Shown: positions 33,563 through 44,434, numbered from the stretch's first letter. The stretch is 64,000 nt of DNA from Forficula auricularia (GCA_024734495.1 JALMQS010000161.1:37835-101834), one strand, 5' to 3'. The notes: a model not told the origin generated them from the sequence alone. Made by a program: numbers and translations.

Positions 33563-33648
33563 GGGCCGGTTGTATGTCGCAAAGTAAATGCTTTTTACAA
33601 CCCTTGTCACTTGTAAAAAGCATTTACTTTGCGACATACAACCGGCCC
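33563..33648. mobile_element. PIF/Harbinger-like mini-hairpin, 86 bp
   Basis: A perfect inverted repeat with 37-38-base arms (GGGCCGGTTGTATGTCGCAA and onward) around a 10-12-base loop. It is flanked by TTA on both sides (33560-33562 and 33649-33651). GGG ends plus a TTA duplication fit PIF/Harbinger. It is among the smallest MITEs one could expect and has no coding capacity. Confidence 0.85.
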
Positions 33649-33663
33649 TTAGTGTTAGTTCGC

Positions 33664-33685
33664 TGTCTGTCTGTCTGTCTATCAT
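33664..33685 (+). repeat. CTGT tetranucleotide run
   Basis: About four CTGT units just after the Harbinger-like hairpin. They belong to a TCTG-type dispersed end into which the hairpin appears to have inserted. Confidence 0.5.
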
Positions 33686-34004
33686 TCTGTCAGAGCATTG
33701 TTAGTAAACTACTAAATAAGATAAAAATTTGAAATTTATAATTTATACGTAGATACATATTTATTTGTCCCACAATCAAAAATCATATTAAAATTATTAT
33801 CATATGATAAAATTAGGAAGAGGGGAGAGTCAAATTTTTTATAGGGCTAAAAATAAAAAAATATTTTTTCATCATGGTCTGTAAAGATCTCTTTAAGTAG
33901 AATTAGACTTAATAAGAAAGAGGTTGTATTCTGCTTTATGCAAATATACATACACACATATATATCAAAAATATATATCTGTATATATATATATATTATT
34001 TATT

Positions 34005-34060
34005 TGTTTGAGACTATAGTTTCGAAGGCTTGGCCCTCATCATCAGTCTTTTTTAATTAT
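34005..34060 (-). ncRNA. Hammerhead-ribozyme-like repeat, copy 4
   Basis: On the minus strand 34046-34012 reads CUGAUGA, hairpin (GAGGGC CAA GCCUUC, with one G-U pair), CGAAAC, UAUA, GUC. The core and stem II are complete. Stem I beyond GA/UC is weak, and the tail differs from the other copies, running into a TA microsatellite at 33960-34000. Confidence 0.65.
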
Positions 34061-34297
34061 AAATATTATTTTTCATGGGGTCAATATCGCATCGATATTG
34101 AAAAATTTTTGATCTTTACTTAGCCGAAAATCGGTTAAAATTATTAATTATTTTTTTAATTTTAATTGGCCCTTTAATTGGGGCTTATAAAAATGGCTAA
34201 ACTTAAAATTATGAAAAAAAATCCAAGTTTTTCTTATCAAAGAAAAATAAGAACTGGTATTTCAAGTATTTTCCAAAGGACGGAACTATCTATCACA

Positions 34298-34710
34298 ATA
34301 AAGATAAGAGTAAATAAATATTTTATTTAATATGTATTTACTATGAGTTAAGGATACTGGGTCACTTATTTCACATTAAAATTAAAAAATTAAAAGATAT
34401 AAAATTTTTTTTCTTTTTCAATATATATATTTCGGGCTATCAACCCATCTTCAGGAAATACAGAAAGTAACTAATTTAACTTATTGAATAACAGGCTATA
34501 TATATTAATTTTATTAATTTTATTTTATATTATTTTATATTTATTATATTTTATTAATCATTTATATTAATTTTAATGTGAAATAAGTGACCCAGTATCC
34601 TTAACTCATAGTAAATCCAAATTAAATAAAATATTTATTTACTCTCTTTATTAAAGATGTTTCACCTTGCACCAACACCACAATCTCTACTGATTACTAT
34701 CTATCACTCT
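34298..34710. repeat. Foldback with CTGAAGA...GAAA motif
   Basis: The arms at about 34298-34395 and 34568-34660 are inverted copies, with GTGAAATAAGTGACCCAGTA and CCTTAACTCATAGTAAAT. On the minus strand at about 34425-34465 there is CTGAAGA, a GGG...CCC hairpin, GAAATATA. The 3' flank (34646-34705) is shared with 598-652. Confidence 0.78.
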
Positions 34711-35789
34711 GACTTGCACTTGGCAGGCTAATTTTTAGTTAGTTTCGCCAATAAACATTGCTTTAAAAATTGGGCTCAGACTTCATAATATTAAGCCTCT
34801 AATCCTAAGTCATTTTCTAGATATCTAATTTGTTCAAAATTTTATATTCGCCATCTTATGCCTGTACCGCTAATTATAGTATCTATTTTCAAATAAATAA
34901 ATAAATAAAATTAATTACTAGGTATGTTTCACAAATAATCCCTGAATAAAATTATCTATTTCTTATATTGTGCGATTCAATGCAAAATAGAAACTATATT
35001 TTTAAAGAGAAGTAGTATCTAAGCCGAAACACATTAATACAAATTATATTCTTACTAAACATTTTACAATACTTATTAAAAAGAGTGAGTTTCGAAACAA
35101 ATTGACAAATACATATAACATGAATACGTTTACTCTTGGGATTTTGTTCGAATAAAAGATCACAAAATGTTTCCAAGCATCTTTAGAAACGTTTCTAATG
35201 GTGTAGGCTTTAGGACGCATCAATCCATTCCTATAGTAGAATGAATAGCAACACAAATGGATATGTCTCGTTATGTCGTTAGTAGAATAATAACATTTTG
35301 TAATGAAAATGTCTTCAAATCTCCCTTTGACCTGATTACAATTCTAGAATTAAGATGTTAAAATCATTTACTTTTAAGGACAGGGGCAGATCTATATATG
35401 GGATTTTTGGGCTGCAGCCCAGGGCTCGATGAATATAAAGCCCCCCCAGCCTCTAGTGAAGACAATTTATTTTCATCAGAAATGTCTATTTAATAATTTC
35501 TTTAGGTTAAAGGCCATCATTTGATTTGTCTGATCAAAAATATGAGCTGATTTCGCTGTAATTTGGTCAATAATAGACTTTACCCAGGGCATCCTCTTTG
35601 AAGAAATGTTTGTGTATCTAAGTCATATTAAATAAATAAAATATATTGTTATCCTAATTTTTTTCTTATGCCTTATAGAACATTTTAGAAGACAGTTTGA
35701 CAAAATAGCAATTAGTTTGAATAGTTAGGTATGCCCCAAGAACTGTTAGCCCAGGGGCCCACAAATTCACGGTCGCCTCTGATTATAAT
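34711..35789. other. Gene-free stretch with possible element ends
   Basis: At 35382-35460 and 35735-35785 GC-richer segments begin CAGGGGCAGATC and, inverted, CAGAGGCGACC. They could be the two ends of a degraded hAT-like element, but no matching target duplication is seen. The frames on the minus strand (34994-35256) are AT-driven and unrecognised. Confidence 0.35.
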
Positions 35790-38260
35790 GAAATTTATTA
35801 AACTCCATTAAATTTATAACAAAATATATCTTATATGGATGAAAACTCTAAAACCAATGGTTTTTGAGTTATAAGAATTTAAATATTTTTCAATACATAG
35901 GTTCATAGGTATATAAGAATTGAAGCCCAATGAATTGTCTAAATAATTTTTTGAATTAAAATTTCCCCTTTATAAAGTCCCATTTATATTAATTTTTATC
36001 ATATATTAATATATTATTATTATAATTTCATAAAATGTTGTTTAGTTTATCCAGAAAAAATTATTAAAATCGTTTCTAGCTACTAAAATACTGATCTGAG
36101 CTAATTTTATATAATGTCCATTATTTTTGGATATTAAATTATCAAAATAATACTTCCTGAGAGTTGAATATCTAGACTCGAGAGCCATAGAGCAGTGTTA
36201 TCTAACTTTCCACATAAATTTCACCATTACTGACTAACCCTTTAAGTTATACAAATTTATATAATGAACTTTATTTATTTATTTAATAACCAACAGAAAA
36301 GTTCATATCATAGTTTACGAGTTAAAAAATATTCCAATATTATATGTAGAGTGAATGGACTTGGATCAATAACAAATGTCTCCTCTGATGGCGACAAATG
36401 CTCTCGATATAATAGACCAAAAGAATTATAAATGAGAAAAAAATCGATCTTATTTTATCGATTTTATGTATCTGGAGGTTCACAGAACCTTATTAATATA
36501 AGAAAATAGCATTTTGAATAAAAATTTTGTAAATGAAATGAAATTGTATGAAAAGATTCAATTTCTTCTCTCCGCGAATCAACTAGATGTGTCCAAAAGT
36601 TTTATTTTTTTTCCTCATTAGATATTTATTCAAATCTATTGAAATTTCATATATTTTTTATATGAAATAATTATTATTAGGAAATTTGCATTTTAAAGGG
36701 TAGTTTATTTGAAGTTCACTTTGAAAACACTCTAATAACTCCGTTGAAATTTTTTTTAAAAATATCAAAAAAATAGATATTATAAAACAATTAATTATTA
36801 ATAATTGAATTCAATTTTGAACGAAATCGATTAAGTACTTTTTTGAGAAAATGGTCAAAAACCATCTGAACCGTCAAAAAACAATGTTTTTTGAAATCAC
36901 GAGATGCCTTTGAAATTTTTTTAAAAAGTCATATGAAACGAAATATTGACTTGTGACATGGAGGTGAATTTTTAAAATGCTTCTAAAACGGCCTTTCAAA
37001 GACGGTTTTTGGGGTTTTCGACGATCTCCTTTCAAACCGAAGTTTCGGAGGATTTTTCCCTCTCCATCTTCAGCGTTTCCTCCGAAGCGTCGGTTTGAAA
37101 GGAAAGGAGGAAGGATTCCAATAAATTACACCTTATTTTTTATGTGTTAATTTCTTCTTTCCTCACTACCTCTGGGCTGCCTTCCATTACATTCAATTAA
37201 AATTTCTACCAGTCTGGCTCTCTCTCCAGAGAATATTTCGTTGCAAAAAATTGAATAAAATTATTAATAATAAATTGTTTTATAATATCTATTAATTTCA
37301 TATTTTTTAAAAGGAGTTATTAGCTTTATTAGAGTTTTTTTAAACTGGACTTCAAATAAACCACTCTTTTAAATTCAAATTTTTTAATAATAATTATTTC
37401 ATATAAAAAATAAATTAAAATAACATACAGATATGAACTTTCAATAGATTTGAATAAATATCTAATGAGAAAAAAAACTTTTGGGCATTTCTAGTTGATT
37501 CGTTCCCGGAGAGAAGAAATTGAATCTTTCCATACAATTTCTTTTAAACTACAAAATTCTTAATCAAAATGCTATTTTCTTATATAATAGACATAGTGTG
37601 AACCTTCAGATAGATGAAATCGATAAAATAAGATCGATTTCTTTCTCATTTATAATTATTTTGGTCTGATATATCCAGAGAATGTCATCAGTACGTTATT
37701 TGTGATTGATTCAATTCCATCCACTCTAACAATATTGGAATATTTTTTAACGCGTAATCTATTGATTTTAGACATTTCAGTCATATGAACTTTTCTGTTG
37801 GCTATTCAATATTCTTTAATAAATGTCATTATATAAATTTGTGTAACTCAAAGGGTTAGGCATTAATGGTGAAATTCATGTGGAAAGCTTAAACACTGCT
37901 CTATCAATCAATATTCAACCTATAAATTTAAGAATTTTTTCTGATAAAACTAAACAACATTTTATGAAATTATAATCGGTTTAATATAAAGGGGACTGTC
38001 CAATAAATTTATGTGAAAATTTTTATCGAAATCTGAGTCATCAGCCAAATTCATTATTTTTTCAAATCATCATCAGCCAAATTCATTTTTTTTTTATTCA
38101 AAAACTTATTTCTACAAATCATTAGACATTAATTCTTATACACGTAATGAAAAATATGTTAATTCTTATATCTTGAAAATCATTGATTATAGGGATTTCA
38201 TCCATATAAGATTTTTTGCTAGAAATTTAATATACTCTAATAAAAGTCATTTTGCTAATT
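35790..38260. repeat. Degenerate palindrome about 2.5 kb long
   Basis: The left arm (about 35790-36830) and right arm (about 37255-38260) are inverted copies of roughly 1 kb each. They share, in mirrored order, TCATAAAATGTTGTTTAGTT, AGCAGTGTT(A/T), GAACTTTTCTGTTGG, TCGATTTTAT and AAAAAAACTTTTGG-type segments. Identity is moderate, with many indels. The centre (36830-37255) contains a partial copy of the 26.3-kb foldback. No reading frame of interest is found in either arm. Confidence 0.72.
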
Positions 38261-38345
38261 TTTGTACATCAAGGGGTTGTTAGGCAGTAATGAATATACG
38301 TGGTAAGAAATATTAACACTGCTCTATCGCTCTAAATATTTAACC
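38261..38345 (+). repeat. Direct repeat of 37840-37930
   Basis: The phrases TTGT(G)TA(A)CTCAA(A)GGGTT, TTAGGCA(T/G)TAATG and AACACTGCTCTATC recur about 420 bases after their first occurrence at the outer part of the palindrome. This suggests that part of the arm is duplicated in tandem. Confidence 0.6.
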
Positions 38346-39471
38346 CATGGCTCCCACATGAAATTTCGGGCCCGGGACCCAAAATCTGAAGCGGGTCCAT
38401 TATTATGTCTTTATTTATGCATGGTAAAATGTTGGTCCCCTTACCCTTTTTTATCTAACAACCCATTAAACAAATGCTTCGCCCGGGCACCGGGTTCCTA
38501 AGGGGCCCGTGACCCTCAGTTGTACTTGTTATACTATGTTTTGTAGGCTATTTTCAATTTATCATAAGAACTGCAGTGCTGCTCATCTCATTTGATTATA
38601 ATTACAAAAATAGTTATCGAAATATGTTTATTCTCAAAAGATTGTATATTATAAAAGATAAAAATTTACATTTATGTGGTAATTTTACAAAATATTTTAT
38701 TCTCAAAAATTTGACAATCCTTAAAGCTCTAAAACTGTATGACATGTTATCTAAGTATTCCATTTTAGTAAAGGTGATGTGGCACTTTGGGCTTTTAGAG
38801 TATAGTAATTAGATTAATTAACTATTAACAGACTAAAGAGCCTTCTACCCCCCCTCCTCCCCACCTATTTTTAACCTTGACATTTTCTCCTGAAAGGCTT
38901 GTCTCAATTCATTGTTGTAAAAGGTGTTAATGCGTGGCCGGAGTAGAATATGAAACGTTAACGTTCCCCAGTAGAAATTAAACAACTTTTAAATTAAATT
39001 TCAAGTAAAATAATGGGACAAATGTTCGCTCCCTAGATAAGTATCTCTCACTGCCAGAATGGTACTAAGATCATTATTGAAATTTATAAGAATAAAGAAT
39101 GGGAATATTGGTCATTTAATATATTTTAAAATATAAACCAGCCAATCAATCATCCATCTATAACTATATATAAAATTAGCTTAGGTGTTCATTCTAAATT
39201 TTTTCTCACTTATCTTCTATTTTAAAATTTAAAAGTTTTTTTATTGGACTAGAGTAGCACAGTTGTTGAATTATTCTCCGCTTCATGCAAATAAACAAAT
39301 ATAAATGAATATATTATTATAAATACACATATATATAATTTACTTGTTAGACACTATAGCTTTGAAGTCCAAATATTTTATTATATATCTTCTTTCCCAT
39401 GGCTACAAATTCTAGATTGGATGCAAATTATTTTTGTAACTATGGGCTCATTTTCAAGCAAATATTGTAAA
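38346..39471. other. Gene-free stretch
   Basis: The segment 38350-38520 is GC-richer with CGGGCCCGGGACC and CACCGGGTTCC phrases, and may be a decayed transposon. At 39340-39370 a degraded hammerhead-type run (inverted; CAAAGCTATAGTGTC) is present. The 78-residue frame at 38576-38812 is AT-driven and unrecognised. Confidence 0.4.
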
Positions 39472-39624
39472 CGAGGGGTGAACCGCGATTGGAATTAGGT
39501 GTACACGTCTTTGGAATTATGTGGAATTATTTTGGATAATGCCTCTTTATCTATTCATCATATTCTACGTGGAAATGAAAGTGGAAGTAGGTTTACACGA
39601 TATTAGGTCGCAGTTCACCTGTCG
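39472..39624. mobile_element. MITE family M, copy 2
   Basis: The left end CGAGGGGTGAACCGCG and, inverted at the right, CGACAGGTGAACTGCG. The flanks ATTGTAAA and ATTGTAAG match at 7 of 8 positions, supporting an 8-base target duplication. The interior matches the copy at 23635. Confidence 0.82.
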
Positions 39625-39779
39625 ATTGTAAGTGATTGAAGAGTGAATTTTAGACCTGCAAAGTGGATAGCCGTTGATATTTAATTAATAGTGAGTAATA
39701 ATTAATCAAGTTCAAGAACGCTATGACAAACTTGAAATTCGATTTCGGCCTTAGGATGAGGTTTATATAGTGCTATGTT

Positions 39780-40830
39780 TGGTCGGTTCTGTTATATGGG
39801 ATGGAGAGCTGGACTTTAAAAGATAGAACTATCAATAAAATAGAGGCCTTTGAAATGTAGATTTACCGTCGAATACTCATGGATAACAAATAAGGAAGTC
39901 CTCAGAAGAAATGCCGGAGAGCGAAAGCTACTAAAAATAATAAAAAAACAAAAAAAAAGAAAACATTCTTAGGCCATATTATGCAAAACACGAAACTATT
40001 ACAACTATTTATTGAGGGAAAGATTGAGGGGAGAAGAGAATTCCTCATTGGTAGGAAGAGTCATGGCAGCGCAATATAATAGTCCAAGAGCTGGTGACAC
40101 ATTTTGACTACGGATTTGGCCCAACTAGAAATAATGCGTAATAGTACCGTCTGTGATGGTTGTACAGGGAATGGCCAGTCTGGCTGGCTGTAGCAGGTGG
40201 ACCAGGTACTGCGCATGGTGTGAGTTCGGTAAAAAATACATATATGTTAAAAAATATTTTTTACTCACAATGAAATCATAAAAATTATAATTTATAGTCA
40301 ATTATAAACATAATATATTCACCCCAGACCATTTGAGTGGTGGAACGTGGAACCAGACCACCCCAAAGTGTATTTTTACAACATGAAAAAAAATATTTGA
40401 TGCTATTTTTTTCATGTTGTAAAAATACACTTTGGGTTGTCTGGTTCACGTTCCACCACTCAAATGGTCTAGAGTGATATATTATGTTTATAATTGACTA
40501 TAAATTATAATTTTTTATAATTTCATTGTGGGTCAAAAATATTTTTTAACACATATGTATTTTTTACCGCACTCACACCATGCGCAGTGCCTGGTCCGCC
40601 TGCTACAGCCAGCCAGACTGGCCATTCCCTGTACAACTATCATAGACGGTACTATTGCGCATTATTTCTAGTTGGGTCAAATCCGTAGTCAAAATGTGTC
40701 ACCAGCTTTTGACTATAAGACACTGGACGGGATACATGGCTCAAGGAATCGAGAGGAAATGGAAAATGTGGTCGCAAACATCCATTAATGGATAGGCATA
40801 CGAAGAAGAGGAAGAAATTAATAATTTGTT
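39780..40830 (+). pseudogene. LINE fragment C split by a foldback insertion
   Basis: Left part, about 39780-40077: LLYGMESWTLKDRTINKIEA, then the (W/*)IYRRIL and FLGHIMQN blocks and a GKIEGRREF block. These are typical of the C-terminal region of RTE/L1-like endonuclease-reverse transcriptases. After the hairpin (40078-40722) the reading resumes with GYMAQGIERKWKMWSQ and ends in a GAAGAAGAGGAAGAA run at about 40805-40818. Stops and frame changes are present. It is a different family from LINE A and B. Confidence 0.72.
40078..40722. repeat. Long near-perfect foldback, arms about 310 bp
   Basis: The arms (about 40078-40400 and 40406-40722) are inverted copies with only scattered differences. 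They include GGCCAGTCTGGCTGGCTGTA, TTACAACATGAAAAAAA and GTCAATTATAAACATAATAT. The loop is about 10-15 bases. Insertion into LINE C separates its two halves. Neither arm encodes a recognisable protein. Confidence 0.92.
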
Positions 40831-40946
40831 CATTTATTCATATACTATTCATATATTGATGTTGATGACACCTTGAAACATTTACATGAAATGATTGAGT
40901 TGCCAATGCGGTACTATTTTTCTATATAGAAAATGAAGAGGACAAA

Positions 40947-41255
40947 TTGAGAGCAAATACTTTTTCTCTAAGAATTCACAGATTTGCTTTGCATGGAACA
41001 GATGTGCAGCTTATTAATATATTATTGTGTATCAAATTTCATATTCGTTTAAGAGCTCGCCATTTAAAGTTTTTTTCTGAGTTTCTGTATTTTTTATCCG
41101 GAAAATCTAAAGCTGGAAAGCCCAAAGGCTATTCAGTTCTCAAGCTATTGAGAGTATCGAAATTCGAGCAAACAGAAAGAAAAAAATGTTTTCACCCAGA
41201 ACTGATTTCTAGTTCTTTTAGATCCTCAATATCTCTTGATATTCTTATATACTAA
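40947..41255 (+). other. Unrecognised 102-codon open frame
   Basis: Begins MRANTFSLRIHRFALHG and is rich in Leu, Phe, Ser and Lys. No domain, signal peptide or family is recognised. It may be an exon fragment, a decayed transposon piece or chance. There are no clear splice sites that I can defend, so it is not called as a gene. Confidence 0.2.
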
Positions 41256-41646
41256 ATGTGTAATGGTAGCACTATGTGATTTTATTGACTATATAAAGGA
41301 ACATTTATTTGCATTAATTTAAATTTTATTATGAAATTAATAAATAAAATAAACAATTTATTAAACACATTTTTAGAGGTTTCATAACTGATAATAAAGA
41401 AAATGAATACAAATTTGACTTAAAGCCTGAAGAATGCAAATTGCATTCTAAATAGTCAGGCTGGTTGCCTAAATACAGGCGCTGATATAAAGTGCTGCCC
41501 TCCTCTGGGGATTTTTATTTTGAAGATTGCTCGGCTGATCAGAAGTTGAATAAGAAGAATTATCAACTCCTGCTTGTATCAAAGAATTTTTCGGAGAGGG
41601 ACAGTTTTTTCTATAGATTAAAAAATCTAAATACTATATATTATTA
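41256..41646. other. Gene-free spacer
   Basis: AT-rich sequence before the LINE A tail. Nothing recognised. Confidence 0.4.
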
Positions 41647-41976
41647 TTTTTTTATAATGAAAATGATGAGAGAAGGAGTTACACCAAAAGGTGCATCCCC
41701 TAAAGGCCTGGGTTGGCCCCTCCATCGTGAGAAGAAGAGGGTTTTTATGGGCTGGGTAGGGGTCGAAGGTATCTGTGGATACGGGCCTTAAACAGCTGAA
41801 AGTTATAAGACGCGGGGAAGACGGGTGGCTGAGAGCGAGTTCCAGTCTCTGGAGGGCATAGGAATAAATGAGTTGACGAAAGTGCTTGTTCGATTATTAT
41901 CCAATTTGACAGCGAAGGGGTGCTGGAGGGTTTGAAAAACCCCGTGTTTCTCTCTTAAAGAGGGCTTTAGGAGGGA
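41647..41976 (-). mobile_element. LINE A fragment, 3' end, cut by BEL element 1
   Basis: The minus strand encodes the post-polymerase tail of LINE A, ending at the family 3' terminus near 41647. The match stops exactly at the LTR start (41977): the next expected bases of the LINE (AATTGATTTC) are absent here and are not found on the far side of the BEL element either. Confidence 0.85.
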
Positions 41977-43603
41977 TGTTAGGGAGACCTCAATTGATGA
42001 CTAAGTTTATACGGATTCACGGACGAACGGCTAATCCCTACATAAGCGGTATAAAATAAATGCGAACGCGTATTCCTTAATTATCGGTCTACCTTGGGAA
42101 AACACGAATATCCAAGATTGAGGGATTCGTTACCATAGACGTGTTTTTATAACCCTGTCCGGTACTAAAAAGGTACTTGATTGCAGATTCGAATAGTTAA
42201 AAGATAGATTAGCAAAAAACTTTCATAGATTATTATTAAAAAATAAATGTAAGGAATATTTTGTGGAAAGTTAAATTCAGAAAATAATGATTAATAATTT
42301 TTTAATTAAAATAATGAAATTATATTTTAATTAACAAAGAGTATTTATTATTTAAACAATAATGAGTAAAGTATTATAAATTCTTTATAACAAAGAGTGC
42401 AATTAGAATTAAATAATAATTGTTTTAATACATATATTATAATCAGTACTTATCTTAAAAATAAGATGAATAAATTTCCTCTGTCAATTATTGAGGTAAA
42501 TTGGTAAACAGATATCAATTCAATACAGATGCTTCTTCATCACAAAAGCCAATATCTAGATGATCTCGACAGAACAGGTGGTTTAAGGTATGATCACAGC
42601 AGAGATGTTTTGAAGAGAGTGATGGCAGGAGAGGGGTAAGAAATTCCCCTTGCTTCCCTTGTCCTTGAGAATACGTCACCGATCAAGATGGCGTCGGTAG
42701 AATTGAAGTTAATTATTTTCTTGTTAAATAAAGAAAATATACAAGAATTTCAAAATTTCTAAGTTTAGAATGAAATTTCTTGTAAAATGTGACTATATGA
42801 TCAGTTGAAGCTTGTTCCAGTTGAAGCTCAGGGAATAAAATTATTTCCCTGGCTAACAAAAAATATATTTGGGCATTTCCAACTTCGTAAAGATCTACAG
42901 CCGACTTATAAAAAGCCAATGGCCATTTTACGGAATTCCACAATTAAATATAAAAAGAACCAATACAAATGGCCTTTAAACACATATAAAATAAAACTGG
43001 GAACAAGTAAATGGCTTCGGCAGGAGGCAGTCCCCAAGTAGGGCTTGCTCCTATAATGCCGAACCAGCTAGTTCGAGAACATGATCAAGAGTGAAAAGGC
43101 TCTCTAGCGAGAGACCGAATGGTTAGAAAAAGGAATGGGAAAGCGAGTTATGTTATCTCAACTGTGATTGGTTGAGGGTTAATCTTTCAACCAATAAGAA
43201 TTAATCTTTCTGTTCAAGTCGGTGAGAGGGTTACTGGCTTGTGTGAGTGTGATCATCTATTGACAAGTTTATTTTGACCTTGAATTGAAATTAGAGCTAT
43301 CTTTTCAATATATTTAGACAATGTCGTTGATAAATTCAAATATTTTAAAGTTATTTGGTAATAAAAGCGATGCTTTTATTATTGAACTTTTAAACCTATG
43401 TATAAAAAATATCAAATTTAAAGTAAATATACTCTTTAAAATGAATTATCTTCAGTTAATGAAGTAAATATAAACTTATTATCTAATAAATGATTGCTTT
43501 TATAAAATCGTTATTCCTTGAAATATTCAAAGAGTTAAAAAAATTAAAAATAAAAATAATATAATAAAAAAGCTCAAACTTCGAATTCACTGAAGTTTGA
43601 CCA
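41977..43603 (-). repeat. BEL element 1, 3' LTR
   Basis: About 1627 bases. On the minus strand it starts TGGTCAAACTTCAG and ends CTCCCTAACA, the TG...CA form expected of LTRs. It matches the 5' LTR (47087-48682) with only scattered substitutions and indels, so insertion was fairly recent. The last 33 bases or so at its inner end (about 43571-43603) have no counterpart in the other LTR, which appears truncated. A small frame within it is not a gene. Confidence 0.85.
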
Positions 43604-43859
43604 TACTGGCCACCTTCGAAAAGCTTTCTTTTCGTTACAATAATTCATTGAGTTAATAAAGTTTCTATCTTAGTGGCTGATATGGCTTTGTTTACTTAAT
43701 AGTAAGCACAACAATTTCACTTTCACTTTAACATAAAAAAGAAACACTGATTGCACTTAACAATGATAGTGCCTTAAAAAACTAATAAGCTTAAAACTTA
43801 TACTTTGAAAAGGTATTACAAAATTAAATATGTTTAAAGCTAAACTTTTAATTAGCTGA
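43604..43859 (-). other. BEL element 1, 3' non-coding region with polypurine tract
   Basis: Lies between the integrase stop and the 3' LTR. Just before the LTR the minus strand reads AAAAGAAAGC and CGAAGGTGGCCAGTA. The latter sits where plus-strand priming would start and resembles the GAGAAGGGGGTATTA of element 2 in position and ending. Confidence 0.5.
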
Positions 43860-44404
43860 TTAAGCATCAATTGGTAGAGGTGCAAGCCTATTAACCGGTC
43901 TGGTAACCAAACCCATTTTGGTTTTAAGCTTTATGACTCTGACGATTCCGTCTTTACCAGGAAAGACTTCAACAATCCTACCAAGTAACCAGTTGTTGGT
44001 CATGGTATTAGGATCTTGTACCAGAACCAATTGATTTACAAGTAGATTTACATCTTTTTGTTTATTTTTATATCTTTGTTGTAAGATATTTAGATATGAG
44101 CTTGACCATCTTTTCCAGAAGCTGGTCTTTAAATTTTCTAAATGCTTAAATCTTTGTGAGAGTTTATAATTTCTCTCATTAACATGTTCTAAGACAGGTA
44201 ACTGTACTAACGGTTGACCCACCAAGAAATGACCAGGAGACAAATAATCTAAACTGTCTGTCTCCTCAGAGAGTGGAGTCAAAGGTCGAGAATTCAGGAC
44301 AGATTCAACCTGACATAGAAGAGTCTGCAGCTCCATCAACGTTAAGAAGCTGTTGCCCATAATTCTTTTTAATGTGGTATTTCGCCAATTTAAATGACGA
44401 TTGC

Positions 44405-44405
<1 letters not shown>
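43860..44405 (-). pseudogene. BEL 1 integrase C-terminal part
   Basis: An intact frame from the A run to a stop, about 180 codons. It starts in the block just after the integrase catalytic glutamate (LNWRNTTLKRIMGNSFL). It continues through LLCQVESVLNSRPLTPL, then LDYLSPGHFLVGQPL and FWKRWSSSYLNILQQRYK, and ends with the C-terminal domain found in BEL/Pao integrases (LVLVQD, NWLLGRIVEVFPG, GIVRVIKLKT, RPVNRLAPL). All three catalytic acidic residues lie in the deleted part, so it has no integrase activity. It is in a different frame from the protease before it. Confidence 0.9.

Positions 44406-44434
<29 letters not shown>
44406..44434. repeat. 29-base T run at a deletion junction
   Basis: A pure T run on the plus strand (A on the coding strand) joins protease-domain sequence to the integrase tail of BEL 1. 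Its exact length is uncertain in any assembly. It marks the loss of about 2 kb of pol. Confidence 0.9.

Noticed and set aside
35382..35785. Complete hAT element
   Set aside because: The putative ends (CAGGGGCAGATC, CAGAGGCGACC) are only weakly similar and the 8-base flanks do not match.
40947..41255. A host exon or small gene
   Set aside because: No recognised domain, no defensible splice sites and AT-driven codon content. It was listed only as an unrecognised open frame.
42713..43041. Overlapping frames on both strands, repeated at 47704-48197
   Set aside because: These are inside the BEL 1 LTRs; similarity between the two places is only LTR identity.
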